From Tamaricihabitans halophyticus (lineage in GTDB: Bacteria > Actinomycetota > Actinomycetes > Mycobacteriales > Pseudonocardiaceae), in the NCBI RefSeq assembly GCF_004340875.1, contig NZ_SLXQ01000016.1, positions 1 through 64,000 on the forward strand: 64,000 nt of DNA, written 5' to 3'. Below the pieces are notes generated by a model. It saw only the letters and a program-made list of their open reading frames with translations. It made no database searches and had not been told where the DNA came from. Position numbers and translations under genes: made by a program. Shown piece by piece: positions 9,827-18,437 of this stretch. Position 1 is the first letter of the stretch, and each line of letters starts with the position of its first letter.

Positions 9827-11053
9827 GTGACCGTGCCCAAGATCCCCGAAGGTTTCGACTTCACGGACCCTGAGCTGTACGCCAACCGGTTGCCCATCGA
9901 GGAGTGGGCCGAACTCCGTCGAACCGCGCCCGTGTGGTGGAACGCCCAGCGGCGCGGGATCTCGGGCTTCGATGACGAGGGCTTCTGGGTGGTCAGCAAG
10001 CACGAACACGTCAAGGAGGTCTCCCGCAACACGGATGTGTACTCGACCTGGGAGAACACCGCGATCATCCGGTTCGCCGAGGGAATGCCGCGAGAGAACG
10101 TGGAGCTACAGCGCTTCATTCTGATCAATATCGACCCACCGCAGCACACCAAGCTGCGCGGCATCATCTCCCGTGGGTTCACCCCCAAGGCGATCAACGG
10201 CTTGCGTGATGCCCTCGCCGAGCGAGCCGATCGCATCGCCCGCACCGCCCTCGAGTCCGGAACCGGGGACTTCGTCACCGATATCGCGTGTGAACTGCCC
10301 CTACAGGCGATCGCCGAACTGCTCGGGGTACCGCAGGAGGACCGGCACAAGATCTTCGACTGGTCCAACGAGATGATTGGTTACGACGATCCGGAATACG
10401 ATATCGACCCCGCGGCTTCGGCCGCGGAACTGCTTGGCTACTCGATGAACATGGCCGAGAAGCGTAAGAGCTGCCCTGCCGACGATATCGTGACCAAACT
10501 GGTTACCGCCGATGTGGACGGCTCCGAGCTGACGCCAGACGAGTTCGGGTTCTTTGTCGTCCTGCTTGCCGTGGCTGGCAACGAGACCACGCGCAATGCC
10601 ATCACGCACGGCATGCGCGCGTTCCTGGATCACCCGGAGCAGTGGGAGCGGTATCGCGCGGAGCGCCCCGCGACGGCGCCGGACGAGATCATCCGCTGGG
10701 CGACCCCGGTGACGGTTTTTCAACGCACCGCGACGGCGGACACCGAACTCGGCGGTGTGCCGATCCAGAAAGGACAGCGAGTCGGCCTGTTCTACGGCTC
10801 GGCCAACTTCGACACCGATGTGTTCGACGCGCCGGAACGGTTCGACATCACCCGGGACCCGAACCCGCATCTCGCCTTCGGTGGTACCGGCGCGCACTAC
10901 TGTGTTGGCGCGAACCTTGCCCGGTTGGAGATTGATCTGATCTTCAACGCGATCGCCGACCATATCCCCAATATCCGCCAAGCTGGCGAACCGCGCAGGT
11001 TGCGTTCTGGCTGGCTGAACGGGATCAAGGAATTCCCCGTGCGTTATCAGTGA
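9827..11053 (+). CDS. cyp125: Steroid C26/C27-monooxygenase CYP125
   Basis: 408-aa cytochrome P450 that hydroxylates and further oxidises the terminal methyl of the cholesterol/cholestenone side chain, opening it to beta-oxidation. The N-terminal segment IPEGFDFTDPELYANRLP is characteristic of CYP125. The I-helix has AGNETTRN, the K-helix region contains EIIRW, and the heme loop FGGTGAHYCVGANLAR places the thiolate ligand at C359. GTG at 9827 has AGGAGG at 9816-9821 and gives the usual N-terminus; upstream in-frame ATG at 9794 lacks such a site. Two KstR-like operators precede it. A strong hairpin follows the stop. Confidence 0.93.
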   Translation: MTVPKIPEGFDFTDPELYANRLPIEEWAELRRTAPVWWNAQRRGISGFDDEGFWVVSKHEHVKEVSRNTDVYSTWENTAIIRFAEGMPRENVELQRFILINIDPPQHTKLRGIISRGFTPKAINGLRDALAERADRIARTALESGTGDFVTDIACELPLQAIAELLGVPQEDRHKIFDWSNEMIGYDDPEYDIDPAASAAELLGYSMNMAEKRKSCPADDIVTKLVTADVDGSELTPDEFGFFVVLLAVAGNETTRNAITHGMRAFLDHPEQWERYRAERPATAPDEIIRWATPVTVFQRTATADTELGGVPIQKGQRVGLFYGSANFDTDVFDAPERFDITRDPNPHLAFGGTGAHYCVGANLARLEIDLIFNAIADHIPNIRQAGEPRRLRSGWLNGIKEFPVRYQ

Positions 11054-11063
11054 CTGGAGGCCA

Positions 11064-11091
11064 GGTGCCCCGCGCGCCGTGTAGGGGCACC
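11064..11091. terminator. Hairpin between convergent cyp125 and ksi genes
   Basis: GGTGCCCC (11064-11071) pairs perfectly with GGGGCACC (11084-11091), loop 12 nt. No T-tract follows on either side, as is common in high-GC actinobacteria. It probably ends both convergent transcripts. Confidence 0.6.
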
Positions 11092-11104
11092 CGCGTCGAA
11101 CCAG

Positions 11105-11545
11105 TCAGCTGGGACGGGCGGTCGCCATGGCGCGCTCGAACTCCCAGAATGCGCGAAGCGAGCGGATCTTTCCCGCGTCGTTCACCCGGTAGACGAACAC
11201 GCCTTCGGCGTCCATCCGCATATCGCCGGGGAGAAAGGTGACGATCGTCCCGACGTTGGCGACCTCGTCGCCGGCGGCGAAGGAATCGGTGATGTGGAAC
11301 TCGAGCCGTTCGGCATTGGCCACCGTCTTGTCCCAGAAGGCCGCGATCTCCTCGGTGCCATGTTGCCCGCGTCCATCCGGGTCGAGCGGCGAGCAGCCGA
11401 CCGGATCTTCCACGATGGCATCCTCGGCGAACAGTGCGAGCCAGTCCTGTCTGGCCTTGCGGGTGACCGCGTCCATGGACCGGCGCGCGGCATCCCGAGC
11501 TGGGTGGGCATCCTCGGCGGCCCTCCAGGTAATTGCCTGTGCCAC
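11105..11545 (-). CDS. Ketosteroid isomerase-like (SnoaL/NTF2 fold) protein
   Basis: 146-aa single-domain protein of the NTF2-like superfamily. The segment LFAEDAIVEDPVG aligns with the region that carries the catalytic Asp (D40) of delta5-3-ketosteroid isomerases; the classic tyrosine of that site is not obvious, a tryptophan (DWLALF) stands near it. It could isomerise delta5- to delta4-3-ketosteroids or act on a side-chain intermediate. It is the last gene of a five-gene minus-strand operon (DUF35, ltp4, ltp3, LLM, this gene), 12 nt after the LLM stop, which ties it to sterol catabolism. Function is inferred from fold and context. Confidence 0.7.
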   Translation of the reverse strand: MAQAITWRAAEDAHPARDAARRSMDAVTRKARQDWLALFAEDAIVEDPVGCSPLDPDGRGQHGTEEIAAFWDKTVANAERLEFHITDSFAAGDEVANVGTIVTFLPGDMRMDAEGVFVYRVNDAGKIRSLRAFWEFERAMATARPS

Positions 11546-11557
11546 GGTGATCCTTTC

Positions 11558-12427
11558 TCAGAGCTTCGTGATTACCTCGTCCGCGAATCGCTTGATCCCA
11601 TCCTTTTTGGACTCAATATCGGCGTCGAAACCGGCGCCGTAGTTGAGCCATGGGACGACGATGGCATCGGTCACGCCGATCTCCGCTTGCTCCCGGTAGC
11701 CAGCCAGGCCGAACCGGTCGATACATACGGCCTGTATCTCGAACGGCTCGCTGTCCCTGCCGTGCTCCGCGCGCAGGGTGTGCAGCGCCTCGATGGCCTC
11801 GCGGAGCTCATCGAAGCGCATCATCGCCGAGCTCCAGCCGTCGCCGAGGCGTGCCGCCCTGCGCAGGCCGGGCGTACTGTGCCCCCCGACATAGATCGGA
11901 ACCGGTTCGGTTGGCGCCGGACTCATCCGCAACTGGTCGAAGCCGTAGTGCTTTCCGTGGTACTCGACCATCCCGCCACCGAGAATGCGCCGCAGAATCT
12001 CGATGGTCTCATCGGCACGCGCGCCACGGTGTTCGAAGAAACCACCGCACCACTCGCTTTCCTCGCGGTTCCAACCGAGTCCGACACCAAGGCCGAAGCG
12101 GTTTCCGGTCAGCGTGGCCAGCGTGCCTACCTGCCTGGCGAGTAGTACCGGATTGCGCGGGTTGAGTTTGAGCACCTGCGTGTAGAAGCGCAGCCGACTG
12201 GTGACCGCGCCCATCGTGGCGGCGGCGATCAGTGGATCGGGCCATGGGGTGTGTTCATCCCAGAACCGTGCCCCATTGGGAGTGTACGGGTAGGAATCGG
12301 AGACCTGCTCGGAGTAGAAGATCGAGTCAGGCAGTGCGATCGAGGCGAAGCCGTGTTCCTCGGCCGTGGTGGCCAACTCGGTTAATTGATCAAGCGGACT
12401 CATCGCGATACCCAGGGTGAAGCGCAT
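11558..12427 (-). CDS. LLM-class F420-dependent oxidoreductase
   Basis: 289-aa luciferase-like (TIM barrel) protein. N-terminal MRFTLGIAMSPLDQL, the segment LKLNPRNPVLLARQVGTL, FGLGVGLGWNREE and the glycine-rich PIYVGGHSTPGLRRAARLGDGW are typical of probable F420-dependent enzymes. The reaction is unknown. It begins 2 nt after the ltp3 stop with AAGGAGTGG overlapping the end of ltp3; ATG at 12427 is chosen over GTG-like codons further up because of that site. Location between ltp3 and a KSI-like gene suggests reduction or oxidation of a sterol side-chain or ring intermediate. It is only distantly similar to the other LLM protein at 15707-16768. Confidence 0.8.
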   Translation of the reverse strand: MRFTLGIAMSPLDQLTELATTAEEHGFASIALPDSIFYSEQVSDSYPYTPNGARFWDEHTPWPDPLIAAATMGAVTSRLRFYTQVLKLNPRNPVLLARQVGTLATLTGNRFGLGVGLGWNREESEWCGGFFEHRGARADETIEILRRILGGGMVEYHGKHYGFDQLRMSPAPTEPVPIYVGGHSTPGLRRAARLGDGWSSAMMRFDELREAIEALHTLRAEHGRDSEPFEIQAVCIDRFGLAGYREQAEIGVTDAIVVPWLNYGAGFDADIESKKDGIKRFADEVITKL

Positions 12428-12429
12428 CC

Positions 12430-13593
12430 CTACCACTCCTTAGTGGCGCTGGTGACCCACATTGCGAAATACTGCGAACCGCCGCCATAAGCGTGCCCGA
12501 GCGCGGTGCGCGCACCGTCCACTTGGCAGTCGCCGGCCCTGCCCATGACCTGACTGGCCGCTTCGGCGAAACGAAGCAACCCGGAGGCGCCGATCGGATT
12601 CGAGGAGAGCACCCCGCCGCTGGGGTTGACCGGAAGCCGGCCGCCGAGCTCGGTATCGCCGGACTCGGTGATCCGCCAGCCGTTACCCTGTTCCGTGAAG
12701 CCCAGGTTCTCCAGCCACATCGGTTCGAACCAGGAGAACGGAACGTAGATCTCCGCGACATCGACCTCCGCGAGTGGGTCGCGGATTCCGGCGCTCGTCC
12801 AGAGTGCGGCCGCGGCGTCGCGCCCGGCTTGCGGGTTGACCTGATCACGACCGGCGAAAGTGGTTGGTTCGGTACGCATCGCCGTCGCCCTGAGCCAGGC
12901 CACCGGTTGCCGCGCCGCGTCCGCCGCGGCCTCGTCGGCGAGAACCAGTGCGGCGGCGCCGTCCGAGGATGGGCAGGTCTCGTCGTAGCGGATCGGGTCC
13001 CACAGCATGGTCGACGAGAGCACGGAGTCGACGGTGATGTCCGGCTGATGCAGGTGCGCGTACGGATTCCGGGCACCGTTGCGCCGATCCTTCACCGCGA
13101 CGAGCGCGCCGATATGGTCCGGGGCGCCACTGCGCCGGATATAGGAGCGAACATGTGGTGCGAAGTAGCCACCCGCGCCCGCGCCGACCGGCATGGTGAA
13201 CGGGGGTGCGATGGACAGTGCCCACATCGCGTTGGACTCGGACTGTTTCTCGAACGCCACTGCGAGCACCCTGCGGTGCACTCCGGCCTGAACCAGGCTT
13301 GCCGCCACGTTGGCCGTGGAACCGCCGACCGAACCGGCGGTGTGCACGCGTAGCAGCGGTTTACCCGGAGCGCCAAGCGCGTCGGCCAGTGCCAGTTCGG
13401 GCATCATCACGCCCTCGAACAGGTCGGGAGCCTTGCCCAGTACCACCGCGTCGATGTCCGGCCAGTCCACACCGGCGTCGGCGAGCGCGCGATCGATCGC
13501 TTCCCGGCATAACCCTGCCATGGACACGTCGAGCCGTTTGGTGGTGTGCTTGGTCTGACCGGTGCCGATCACGGCCGCGCGCTGCTTGCTCAC
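12430..13593 (-). CDS. ltp3: Thiolase-like lipid transfer protein, Ltp3-type (probable sterol side-chain aldolase)
   Basis: 387-aa thiolase-fold protein of the SCP-x/lipid-transfer group, similar in length and context to Rv3523 (394 aa). In the position where thiolases carry the nucleophilic cysteine it reads RVHTAGSVGGS, with no Cys, which fits retro-aldolase rather than thiolase chemistry. Conserved VNPSGGVLSSNPIGASGL and GHAYGGG are visible near the C-terminus. Ltp3 and Ltp4 were shown in Rhodococcus to be needed for degrading C24-branched sterol side chains. The GTG at 13593 overlaps the ltp4 stop (GTGA), so the two are coupled. The downstream LLM gene starts 2 nt after the stop. Confidence 0.82.
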   Translation of the reverse strand: MSKQRAAVIGTGQTKHTTKRLDVSMAGLCREAIDRALADAGVDWPDIDAVVLGKAPDLFEGVMMPELALADALGAPGKPLLRVHTAGSVGGSTANVAASLVQAGVHRRVLAVAFEKQSESNAMWALSIAPPFTMPVGAGAGGYFAPHVRSYIRRSGAPDHIGALVAVKDRRNGARNPYAHLHQPDITVDSVLSSTMLWDPIRYDETCPSSDGAAALVLADEAAADAARQPVAWLRATAMRTEPTTFAGRDQVNPQAGRDAAAALWTSAGIRDPLAEVDVAEIYVPFSWFEPMWLENLGFTEQGNGWRITESGDTELGGRLPVNPSGGVLSSNPIGASGLLRFAEAASQVMGRAGDCQVDGARTALGHAYGGGSQYFAMWVTSATKEW

Positions 13594-14657
13594 GAGTCTC
13601 TGCCTTCCATCACGCACACCAGGTTCTGCTGCAGCACCGGACCGCTGGTGGCATGCGCGAGCACCCGGTCAGCCGCGCCGGAATGCACCCTGGCTGCCGC
13701 CTGGCCGATCCGTTCCAGACCGGCGGAGAACATCGGATTACCGCATAACGCCCCGCCTGAGGGATTCACCGTGACCCGTTCGGACAACCCGATTGCTTGG
13801 CGGAGCAGCAGTTCCTGATGGCTGAACGGTGCGTGCAGTTCGGCCATGTCCACTCCGGAGCGGCCGCCGAGCGCCACCTCGGCCGCCGTGGCGGTACTCG
13901 GCGAGCGGGCTAGCTCGCGGGCTCCCAGCTGGCCCGATTCCACCCGGTGAGCCATTCCGGTGATCCATGCTGGCCTGGCACACAGCTCCGGTGCCCTGGA
14001 TGCGGAGGCAAGGACGATCGCGGCGGCGCCATCGGTGATCGGGGCACAGTCGTGTTTACGCAACGGGTCCGCGAGATGAGGCTCAGCGAGCAGTTCCGCG
14101 ACGGTGTACTCGCCGGCGAGCTGGGCATAGGGGTTGTGCTTGGCCGCGGCTCTGCCTCTGGCGACAACCGAGGCCATCTCGGCCTGGCTCCACGCCCCGG
14201 ATTCGATACCCAACCGTGCCTGTAGCCCGGCGATACTGACCGAATCCGGCCACAGTGGAGCGACGGTGTACGGGTCGAGTTGCAGCGAAAGTATCCGGCG
14301 AAGCTCACTTGCCGATGACTTACCGAACCCGTAAACCAGTGCGGTGTCGACCTCGCCGGTGCGGATCTTCACCCAGGCCTCGTACAGTGCCCACGCCGCA
14401 TCGGCTTCCACATGCGACTCGTTGATCGGCGGGAAAGCGCCGATGGCGTCGACCGCCGCGATGAACGAGAACGCCCTGCCGGCCAGATAGTCCGAGGACC
14501 CAGAGCACCAGAAGCCGATATCCGCCACGGATAACCCAGTCCCATCGAGGAGTTCCTTGAAGACCGGCACGAGCATCTCGACACCGTTCGTCGTGCCGTG
14601 CGTGCGCCGCACGTTCGGTGCCTGCGCGAAGCCAACCACGGCGATGTCGTCGGTCAC
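13590..14657 (-). CDS. ltp4: Thiolase-like lipid transfer protein, Ltp4-type (probable sterol side-chain aldolase)
   Basis: 355-aa thiolase-fold protein, matching Rv3522/Ltp4 (354 aa). Starts DDIAVVGFAQAP after a GTG at 14657 with GAGGGG upstream; a longer frame to 14867 overlaps the DUF35 gene and has no family-like sequence. The usual thiolase cysteine region reads INESHVEADAAW, again without Cys. VNPSGGALCGNPMFSAGL is the conserved C-terminal segment. Together with the DUF35 protein just upstream it may form an aldolase complex, by analogy with Ltp2-ChsH2. Expected substrate: a 22- or 24-hydroxy steroid-CoA. Confidence 0.82.
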   Translation of the reverse strand: MTDDIAVVGFAQAPNVRRTHGTTNGVEMLVPVFKELLDGTGLSVADIGFWCSGSSDYLAGRAFSFIAAVDAIGAFPPINESHVEADAAWALYEAWVKIRTGEVDTALVYGFGKSSASELRRILSLQLDPYTVAPLWPDSVSIAGLQARLGIESGAWSQAEMASVVARGRAAAKHNPYAQLAGEYTVAELLAEPHLADPLRKHDCAPITDGAAAIVLASASRAPELCARPAWITGMAHRVESGQLGARELARSPSTATAAEVALGGRSGVDMAELHAPFSHQELLLRQAIGLSERVTVNPSGGALCGNPMFSAGLERIGQAAARVHSGAADRVLAHATSGPVLQQNLVCVMEGRDS

Positions 14658-14667
14658 GATGGTCCCC

Positions 14668-15630
14668 TCACAGATGCCGGGCGTAGGACTCGAACGGCGC
14701 GTCCGCCTCGCCGGTCGGTTCGAAGTGGTCGATGTTGTGCAAGGTGGTTCCCCACTGTTCGCGGGGTTGCCAGACCGCTCTGACCCGCATGCCCATCCGT
14801 ACCTGCTCGGCCCGACAGCCGAGCACCAGGTGTAGGAACGGGATGTCCGCGCCATCAAGCAGTACATATGCGGCGACGTACGGCGGGGTGATCCGCTGGC
14901 CGAGGAACGGCACGTTCACGATGCAGAATGTGGTGATCACGCCGTGGTCGGGGAGTTCGACCTCGCCGACCGTCGGGACACCGTCGGTGGGACAGGCGCC
15001 GCGTGGCGGGATGTACACCTTGCCGCAGCGCGGGCAGCGCCCACCGAGCAGTCGCCCTTCGGCGAGCCCACGCAGATAGTGACTTTCCTCAGGGGACACG
15101 GTATGCGTGTAGCGCAGCTGTACCGGCGCGGTCATCATCGTCACCGGTTCGCCGATCTCGCCTGGAGCCGGCGAGCCGCCAGGCTTATCGATGGCTTCGA
15201 AGCATTCGATGTCGGTGATCCGGCCAGCGGGTTCCGGAGCCCACCTCGCCCGCACCCGCATTCCCGTGGATACTCGGTCTTCCGGGCCGGCGTCGACAGC
15301 GTGCAGCATCGGGGTATCCGCGCCGTCCAGCCGGATCAGTGCCCAGGCAAAGGGGCGTGCCAGTGGCTGATCAGCCAGTGGCTCGGACACCCAGGTCCAC
15401 GAGACCACCGTCCCCTCGTTGGCCACCTCGACGAGCTCGGTCAGTGGGGCGGCCGTGCTGGGGTCGTACTCCACGGGTGGAACCAGTACGCGACCGTCGG
15501 AACCGCGCACACCGTGGATGCGGCGTGCGGCCAAGCCTGCCATGAACCGCCCGAGGACTGGACCGAGTGATCGGGTGTAGTCGAAGCCGATGTCGAGCGG
15601 TGCCTGCAACGGTGCTGGACCAGCGGTCAT
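14668..15630 (-). CDS. Tandem OB-fold/DUF35 protein, Rv3521-like partner of Ltp3/Ltp4
   Basis: 320-aa protein with two ChsH2/DUF35-like parts. The N-terminal half (about 1-165) has an OB-like domain with no zinc ribbon: VVSWTWVSEPLADQPLARPF, MRVRARWAPEP. The C-terminal half repeats the plan with a rubredoxin-like ribbon CPRCGKVYIPPRGACPTDG, where the fourth ligand is Asp (CxxC-x10-CxxD), then TFCIVNVPFLGQ and VRMGMRVRAVW. DUF35 proteins act as partners of thiolase-like aldolases or as MaoC fusions in steroid side-chain removal. It is the first gene of the operon; ATG at 15630 has no clear ribosome site and lies 9 nt from a KstR-like operator, which suggests a leaderless or nearly leaderless message. 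Confidence 0.8.
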   Translation of the reverse strand: MTAGPAPLQAPLDIGFDYTRSLGPVLGRFMAGLAARRIHGVRGSDGRVLVPPVEYDPSTAAPLTELVEVANEGTVVSWTWVSEPLADQPLARPFAWALIRLDGADTPMLHAVDAGPEDRVSTGMRVRARWAPEPAGRITDIECFEAIDKPGGSPAPGEIGEPVTMMTAPVQLRYTHTVSPEESHYLRGLAEGRLLGGRCPRCGKVYIPPRGACPTDGVPTVGEVELPDHGVITTFCIVNVPFLGQRITPPYVAAYVLLDGADIPFLHLVLGCRAEQVRMGMRVRAVWQPREQWGTTLHNIDHFEPTGEADAPFESYARHL

Positions 15631-15639
15631 AATTGTGAG

Positions 15640-15653
15640 TGAAACATGTTCTC
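15640..15653. promoter_or_regulatory. KstR-type operator between the DUF35 and Rv3520c-like genes
   Basis: TGAAACATGTTCTC matches TnnAACnnGTTnnA except for the last base. It lies between two divergent sterol operons (starts 15630 and 15707), so one site could control both. Confidence 0.65.
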
Positions 15654-15706
15654 GATTTTCCGGCAAGATGATGGCAGGTTTGAGGTGTGCTGATGGAGGT
15701 GCCGGA

Positions 15707-16768
15707 ATGAGACTGGGACTGCAGCTCGGCTACTGGGGTGCCGGTCCGCCGACGAACGCCGCCGAACTGGTCAGCGCGGCCGAACGGCACGGGTTCGCGG
15801 CGGTGTTCGCCGCGGAATCCTGGGGATCGGACGCGTTCACCCCGCTTGCCTGGTGGGGCTCGGCCACACGCCGGGTCGCGCTCGGCACGTCGGTGGCGCA
15901 GCTGTCCGCGCGTTCCCCGACGGCCTGCGCGATGCACGCCCTCACCTTGGATCACCTCAGTGGCGGCCGCGCGATTCTCGGCCTTGGCGTGTCCGGGCCG
16001 CAGGTGGTGGAAGGCTGGTACGGGGCGCCGTTCACCCGTCCGTTGGCGCGTACCAGGGAGTACATCTCGATCGTGCGCCAGGTGCTGGCTCGCCAGGAGC
16101 CGGTGCGCGCGGATGGTCCGCACTATCCGCTGCCATATCGGGGTCCTGGTGCGGAAGGGCTGGGCAAGTCGCTCCGATCGATCACCCATCCACTGCGCGC
16201 TGATCTACCGATCTGGCTAGGCGCGGAGGGGCCGCGCAACGTGGCCCTTGCCGCGGAACTCGCGGATGGCTGGTTGGCGGTGTACTTCTCGGCGTCGCTG
16301 GCGCGGCAGTACAACGAATGGCTGGACGAGGGATTCGCGCGGCCATCCGCGCGGCGGGATCGGGCTGATTTCGAGATCGCGGCTGGCTGTCAGGTGGTGA
16401 TCACCGAGGACGCCGAGGAGATCGCTGCCGCCTACACCGCGATGAAACCGATCCTCGCCCTCTACATCGGTGGGATGGGTGCTCCGGAGAAGAACTTCCA
16501 TGCGAGCTTGTTCAGCCGGATGGGCTTCGCCGCGGAGGTTGCCGATGTCTCCCGCTATTTCCTGGCTGGCAAGCGAGCGGAGGCGGCCGCGGCCGTGCCC
16601 GACGAGTTGGTACGAGAGGTGGCCTTCATCGGCTCGGCCAACTATGTGCGCGAGCGCGCGGTCGAATGGGCTGCCTACGGGGTCACCATGCTGCAGATCG
16701 GCTGCCGGGATATCGCGCAGGTGGCGCGCGTAGCTGAGGTGCTTGGCGAGGTGCCAACCCTTGCTTGA
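15707..16768 (+). CDS. LLM-class F420-dependent oxidoreductase, Rv3520c-like
   Basis: 353-aa luciferase-like protein. MRLGLQLGYWGAGPP, AESWGSDAFTPLAWWGS, TPTACAM-like SPTACAMHALTLDHLSGG, ILGLGVSGPQVVEGWYG and LRADLPIWLGAEGPRNVALAAE closely follow the Rv3520c pattern (347 aa). It probably uses coenzyme F420; the reaction in sterol breakdown is not established. ATG at 15707 is preceded by GGAGGT (15695-15700); an earlier in-frame ATG at 15590 would run through the operator. In M. tuberculosis Rv3520c sits beside the DUF35/ltp4/ltp3 genes, as here. Confidence 0.88.
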   Translation: MRLGLQLGYWGAGPPTNAAELVSAAERHGFAAVFAAESWGSDAFTPLAWWGSATRRVALGTSVAQLSARSPTACAMHALTLDHLSGGRAILGLGVSGPQVVEGWYGAPFTRPLARTREYISIVRQVLARQEPVRADGPHYPLPYRGPGAEGLGKSLRSITHPLRADLPIWLGAEGPRNVALAAELADGWLAVYFSASLARQYNEWLDEGFARPSARRDRADFEIAAGCQVVITEDAEEIAAAYTAMKPILALYIGGMGAPEKNFHASLFSRMGFAAEVADVSRYFLAGKRAEAAAAVPDELVREVAFIGSANYVRERAVEWAAYGVTMLQIGCRDIAQVARVAEVLGEVPTLA

Positions 16769-16772
16769 TGTG

Positions 16773-16786
16773 TGAAACACGTTCTA
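16773..16786. promoter_or_regulatory. KstR-type operator upstream of the acyl-CoA ligase gene
   Basis: TGAAACACGTTCTA is a full match to TnnAACnnGTTnnA. It begins 5 nt after the upstream LLM stop and ends 45 nt before the GTG at 16831, showing that the ligase gene has its own promoter. Confidence 0.75.
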
Positions 16787-16830
16787 AATTCGAGGTGCTT
16801 GGTCCGGTGACGAAGGACGGGAGCGATGTG

Positions 16831-18381
16831 GTGAGTGAGCCTGGGCTGTGGAACATCGCGCGAGACGAGCCAGACCGGATCGCGATCGTCGATCCCGCTG
16901 AGCGGCAGGTGAGCTACGGCGAGCTCGCCGCCGCCGCGGACCGGTATGCGCGCGGACTGCGGTCCATCGGGCTACGGCAGGGCGATGTGCTCGTGGTGAT
17001 GCTGCCCAACGGCGCGGATCTGCTCGCGACGTACTTCGCGGCGCTGCAAACGGGTTTGTACGTCGTTCTGGTCAACTGGCACCTGGTCGGCGCGGAGGTG
17101 GCGTACCTGATCACCGACAGCGAAGCCAAGGCCTTCGTGGCCGGGGAGCGTTTCGCCGAGGCGGCGACCGTGGCTGCGACGGAGGCCGGTCTCGCGGGCG
17201 AGGCCTGTTTCGCGGTCGGCGAGATTCCCGGGTTCCGCCCGCTGGCGGAGCTGGGTGCCGATCAGCCAGCCGGCCGCCCGGAGCAGCGCAGCCAGGGCTC
17301 ACCGATGCTCTACACCTCCGGTACGACGGGGCGCCCGAAAGGGGTGCGGCGCCCGTTGACCGGCGCCGATCCAGACACCGTACCGGCGGCATCCACCTGG
17401 TTCTTCGGCATATTCGGCATTGCGCCGTTCGCGGACCATGTCCACCTGTGTGGTTCCCCGCTTTACCACACGGCGGTACTGAACTTCGCCACCATATCAA
17501 TCCAATTAGGACACACTGCGGTGCTGATGGATGGCTGGGACGCCGCGGAGATGCTTCGGCTGATCGAGCGGTACCGGGTGACGCACAGCCATATGGTGCC
17601 GACCCAGTTCCATCGACTCCTGGCGTTGCCGGAGCGGGTACGTGCGACCTATGACGTGTCCTCGCTACGCGCGATGGTGCACGGCGCCGCGCCCTGCCCG
17701 CTGGAGACCAAGCGGCAGATGCTCGATTGGTGGGGGCCCGTGGTCATCGAGTACTACGCGGCCACCGAGGGCGGTGGCACCGCGATCAATGGCCGGGACT
17801 GGCCGGACAAACCTGGCTCGGTTGGCTTGCCGTGGCCGGGTTCCGAAGTTCGAGTCCTCGATGAGGACGGTCAGGAGCTGCCTGCCGGCGAGGTCGGCAC
17901 CGTGTATATGCGGATGGCCGGGTCCACGTTCGAGTATCACCGGGACCCGGACAAAACCCAGAGCTCGCGGATCGGCGAGCTGTTCACCCTTGGCGATATG
18001 GGATATCTGGACGAGGACGGTTACCTGTTCCTTCGCGACCGGCGCAACGACATGATCATCTCCGGTGGGGTGAACATCTATCCAGCCGAGATCGAGGCCG
18101 CACTGGTCGTCCATCCCAAGGTGGCTGACGTGGCGGTGTTCGGCATCCCGCACCCCGACTGGGGTGAGGAGGTCAAGGCGGTGGTACAACCCATGGTTGG
18201 CGTGGTACCGGATAGCGAGCTCAGCGGGGAACTGATCGAGTTCGCGCGCGGTCGGCTCGCGAAGTTCAAACTGCCGCGCAGTATCGACTACACGACCGAA
18301 CTGCCACGGGACCCGAACGGCAAGTTGTACAAGCGGCGGCTGCGGGACCCGTACTGGGCTGGGCAGGAACGCGCGATCTGA
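16831..18381 (+). CDS. Acyl-CoA ligase (FadD-type), steroid or fatty acid
   Basis: 516-aa adenylate-forming enzyme. The ATP loop SPMLYTSGTTGRPKGVRRP, the motif YYAATEGGG, GDMGYLDEDGYLFLRDR and C-terminal PRDPNGKLYKRRLRDPYW (with the catalytic lysine) are visible. It is not close to FadD19, which is encoded separately at 19310; it may be a FadD17/FadD4-like ligase activating another sterol-derived acid. GTG 16831 (or the adjacent GTG 16828) follows GGGAG; a longer frame from ATG 16765 would place the KstR-like operator inside the gene. A palindrome overlaps the stop codon. Confidence 0.82.
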   Translation: MSEPGLWNIARDEPDRIAIVDPAERQVSYGELAAAADRYARGLRSIGLRQGDVLVVMLPNGADLLATYFAALQTGLYVVLVNWHLVGAEVAYLITDSEAKAFVAGERFAEAATVAATEAGLAGEACFAVGEIPGFRPLAELGADQPAGRPEQRSQGSPMLYTSGTTGRPKGVRRPLTGADPDTVPAASTWFFGIFGIAPFADHVHLCGSPLYHTAVLNFATISIQLGHTAVLMDGWDAAEMLRLIERYRVTHSHMVPTQFHRLLALPERVRATYDVSSLRAMVHGAAPCPLETKRQMLDWWGPVVIEYYAATEGGGTAINGRDWPDKPGSVGLPWPGSEVRVLDEDGQELPAGEVGTVYMRMAGSTFEYHRDPDKTQSSRIGELFTLGDMGYLDEDGYLFLRDRRNDMIISGGVNIYPAEIEAALVVHPKVADVAVFGIPHPDWGEEVKAVVQPMVGVVPDSELSGELIEFARGRLAKFKLPRSIDYTTELPRDPNGKLYKRRLRDPYWAGQERAI

Positions 18382-18411
18382 TCGCGCGCCACATGCCCAG
18401 TGCCCGCGATC
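18371..18411. terminator. Palindromes at the 3' end of the acyl-CoA ligase gene
   Basis: GCGCGATC-T-GATCGCGC (18371-18387) is a perfect inverted repeat over the stop codon, and GATCGCG (18380-18386) can instead pair with CGCGATC (18405-18411). The location between convergent genes suggests a role in ending transcription; there is no T-tract. Confidence 0.35.
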
Positions 18412-18437
18412 TCTAGGGGTTCGAGTCGAGGTGGATA

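Noticed and set aside
16765-16830. Upstream extension of the acyl-CoA ligase from ATG 16765
   Set aside because: It would contain the KstR-like operator and lacks a ribosome site; GTG 16831 fits better.
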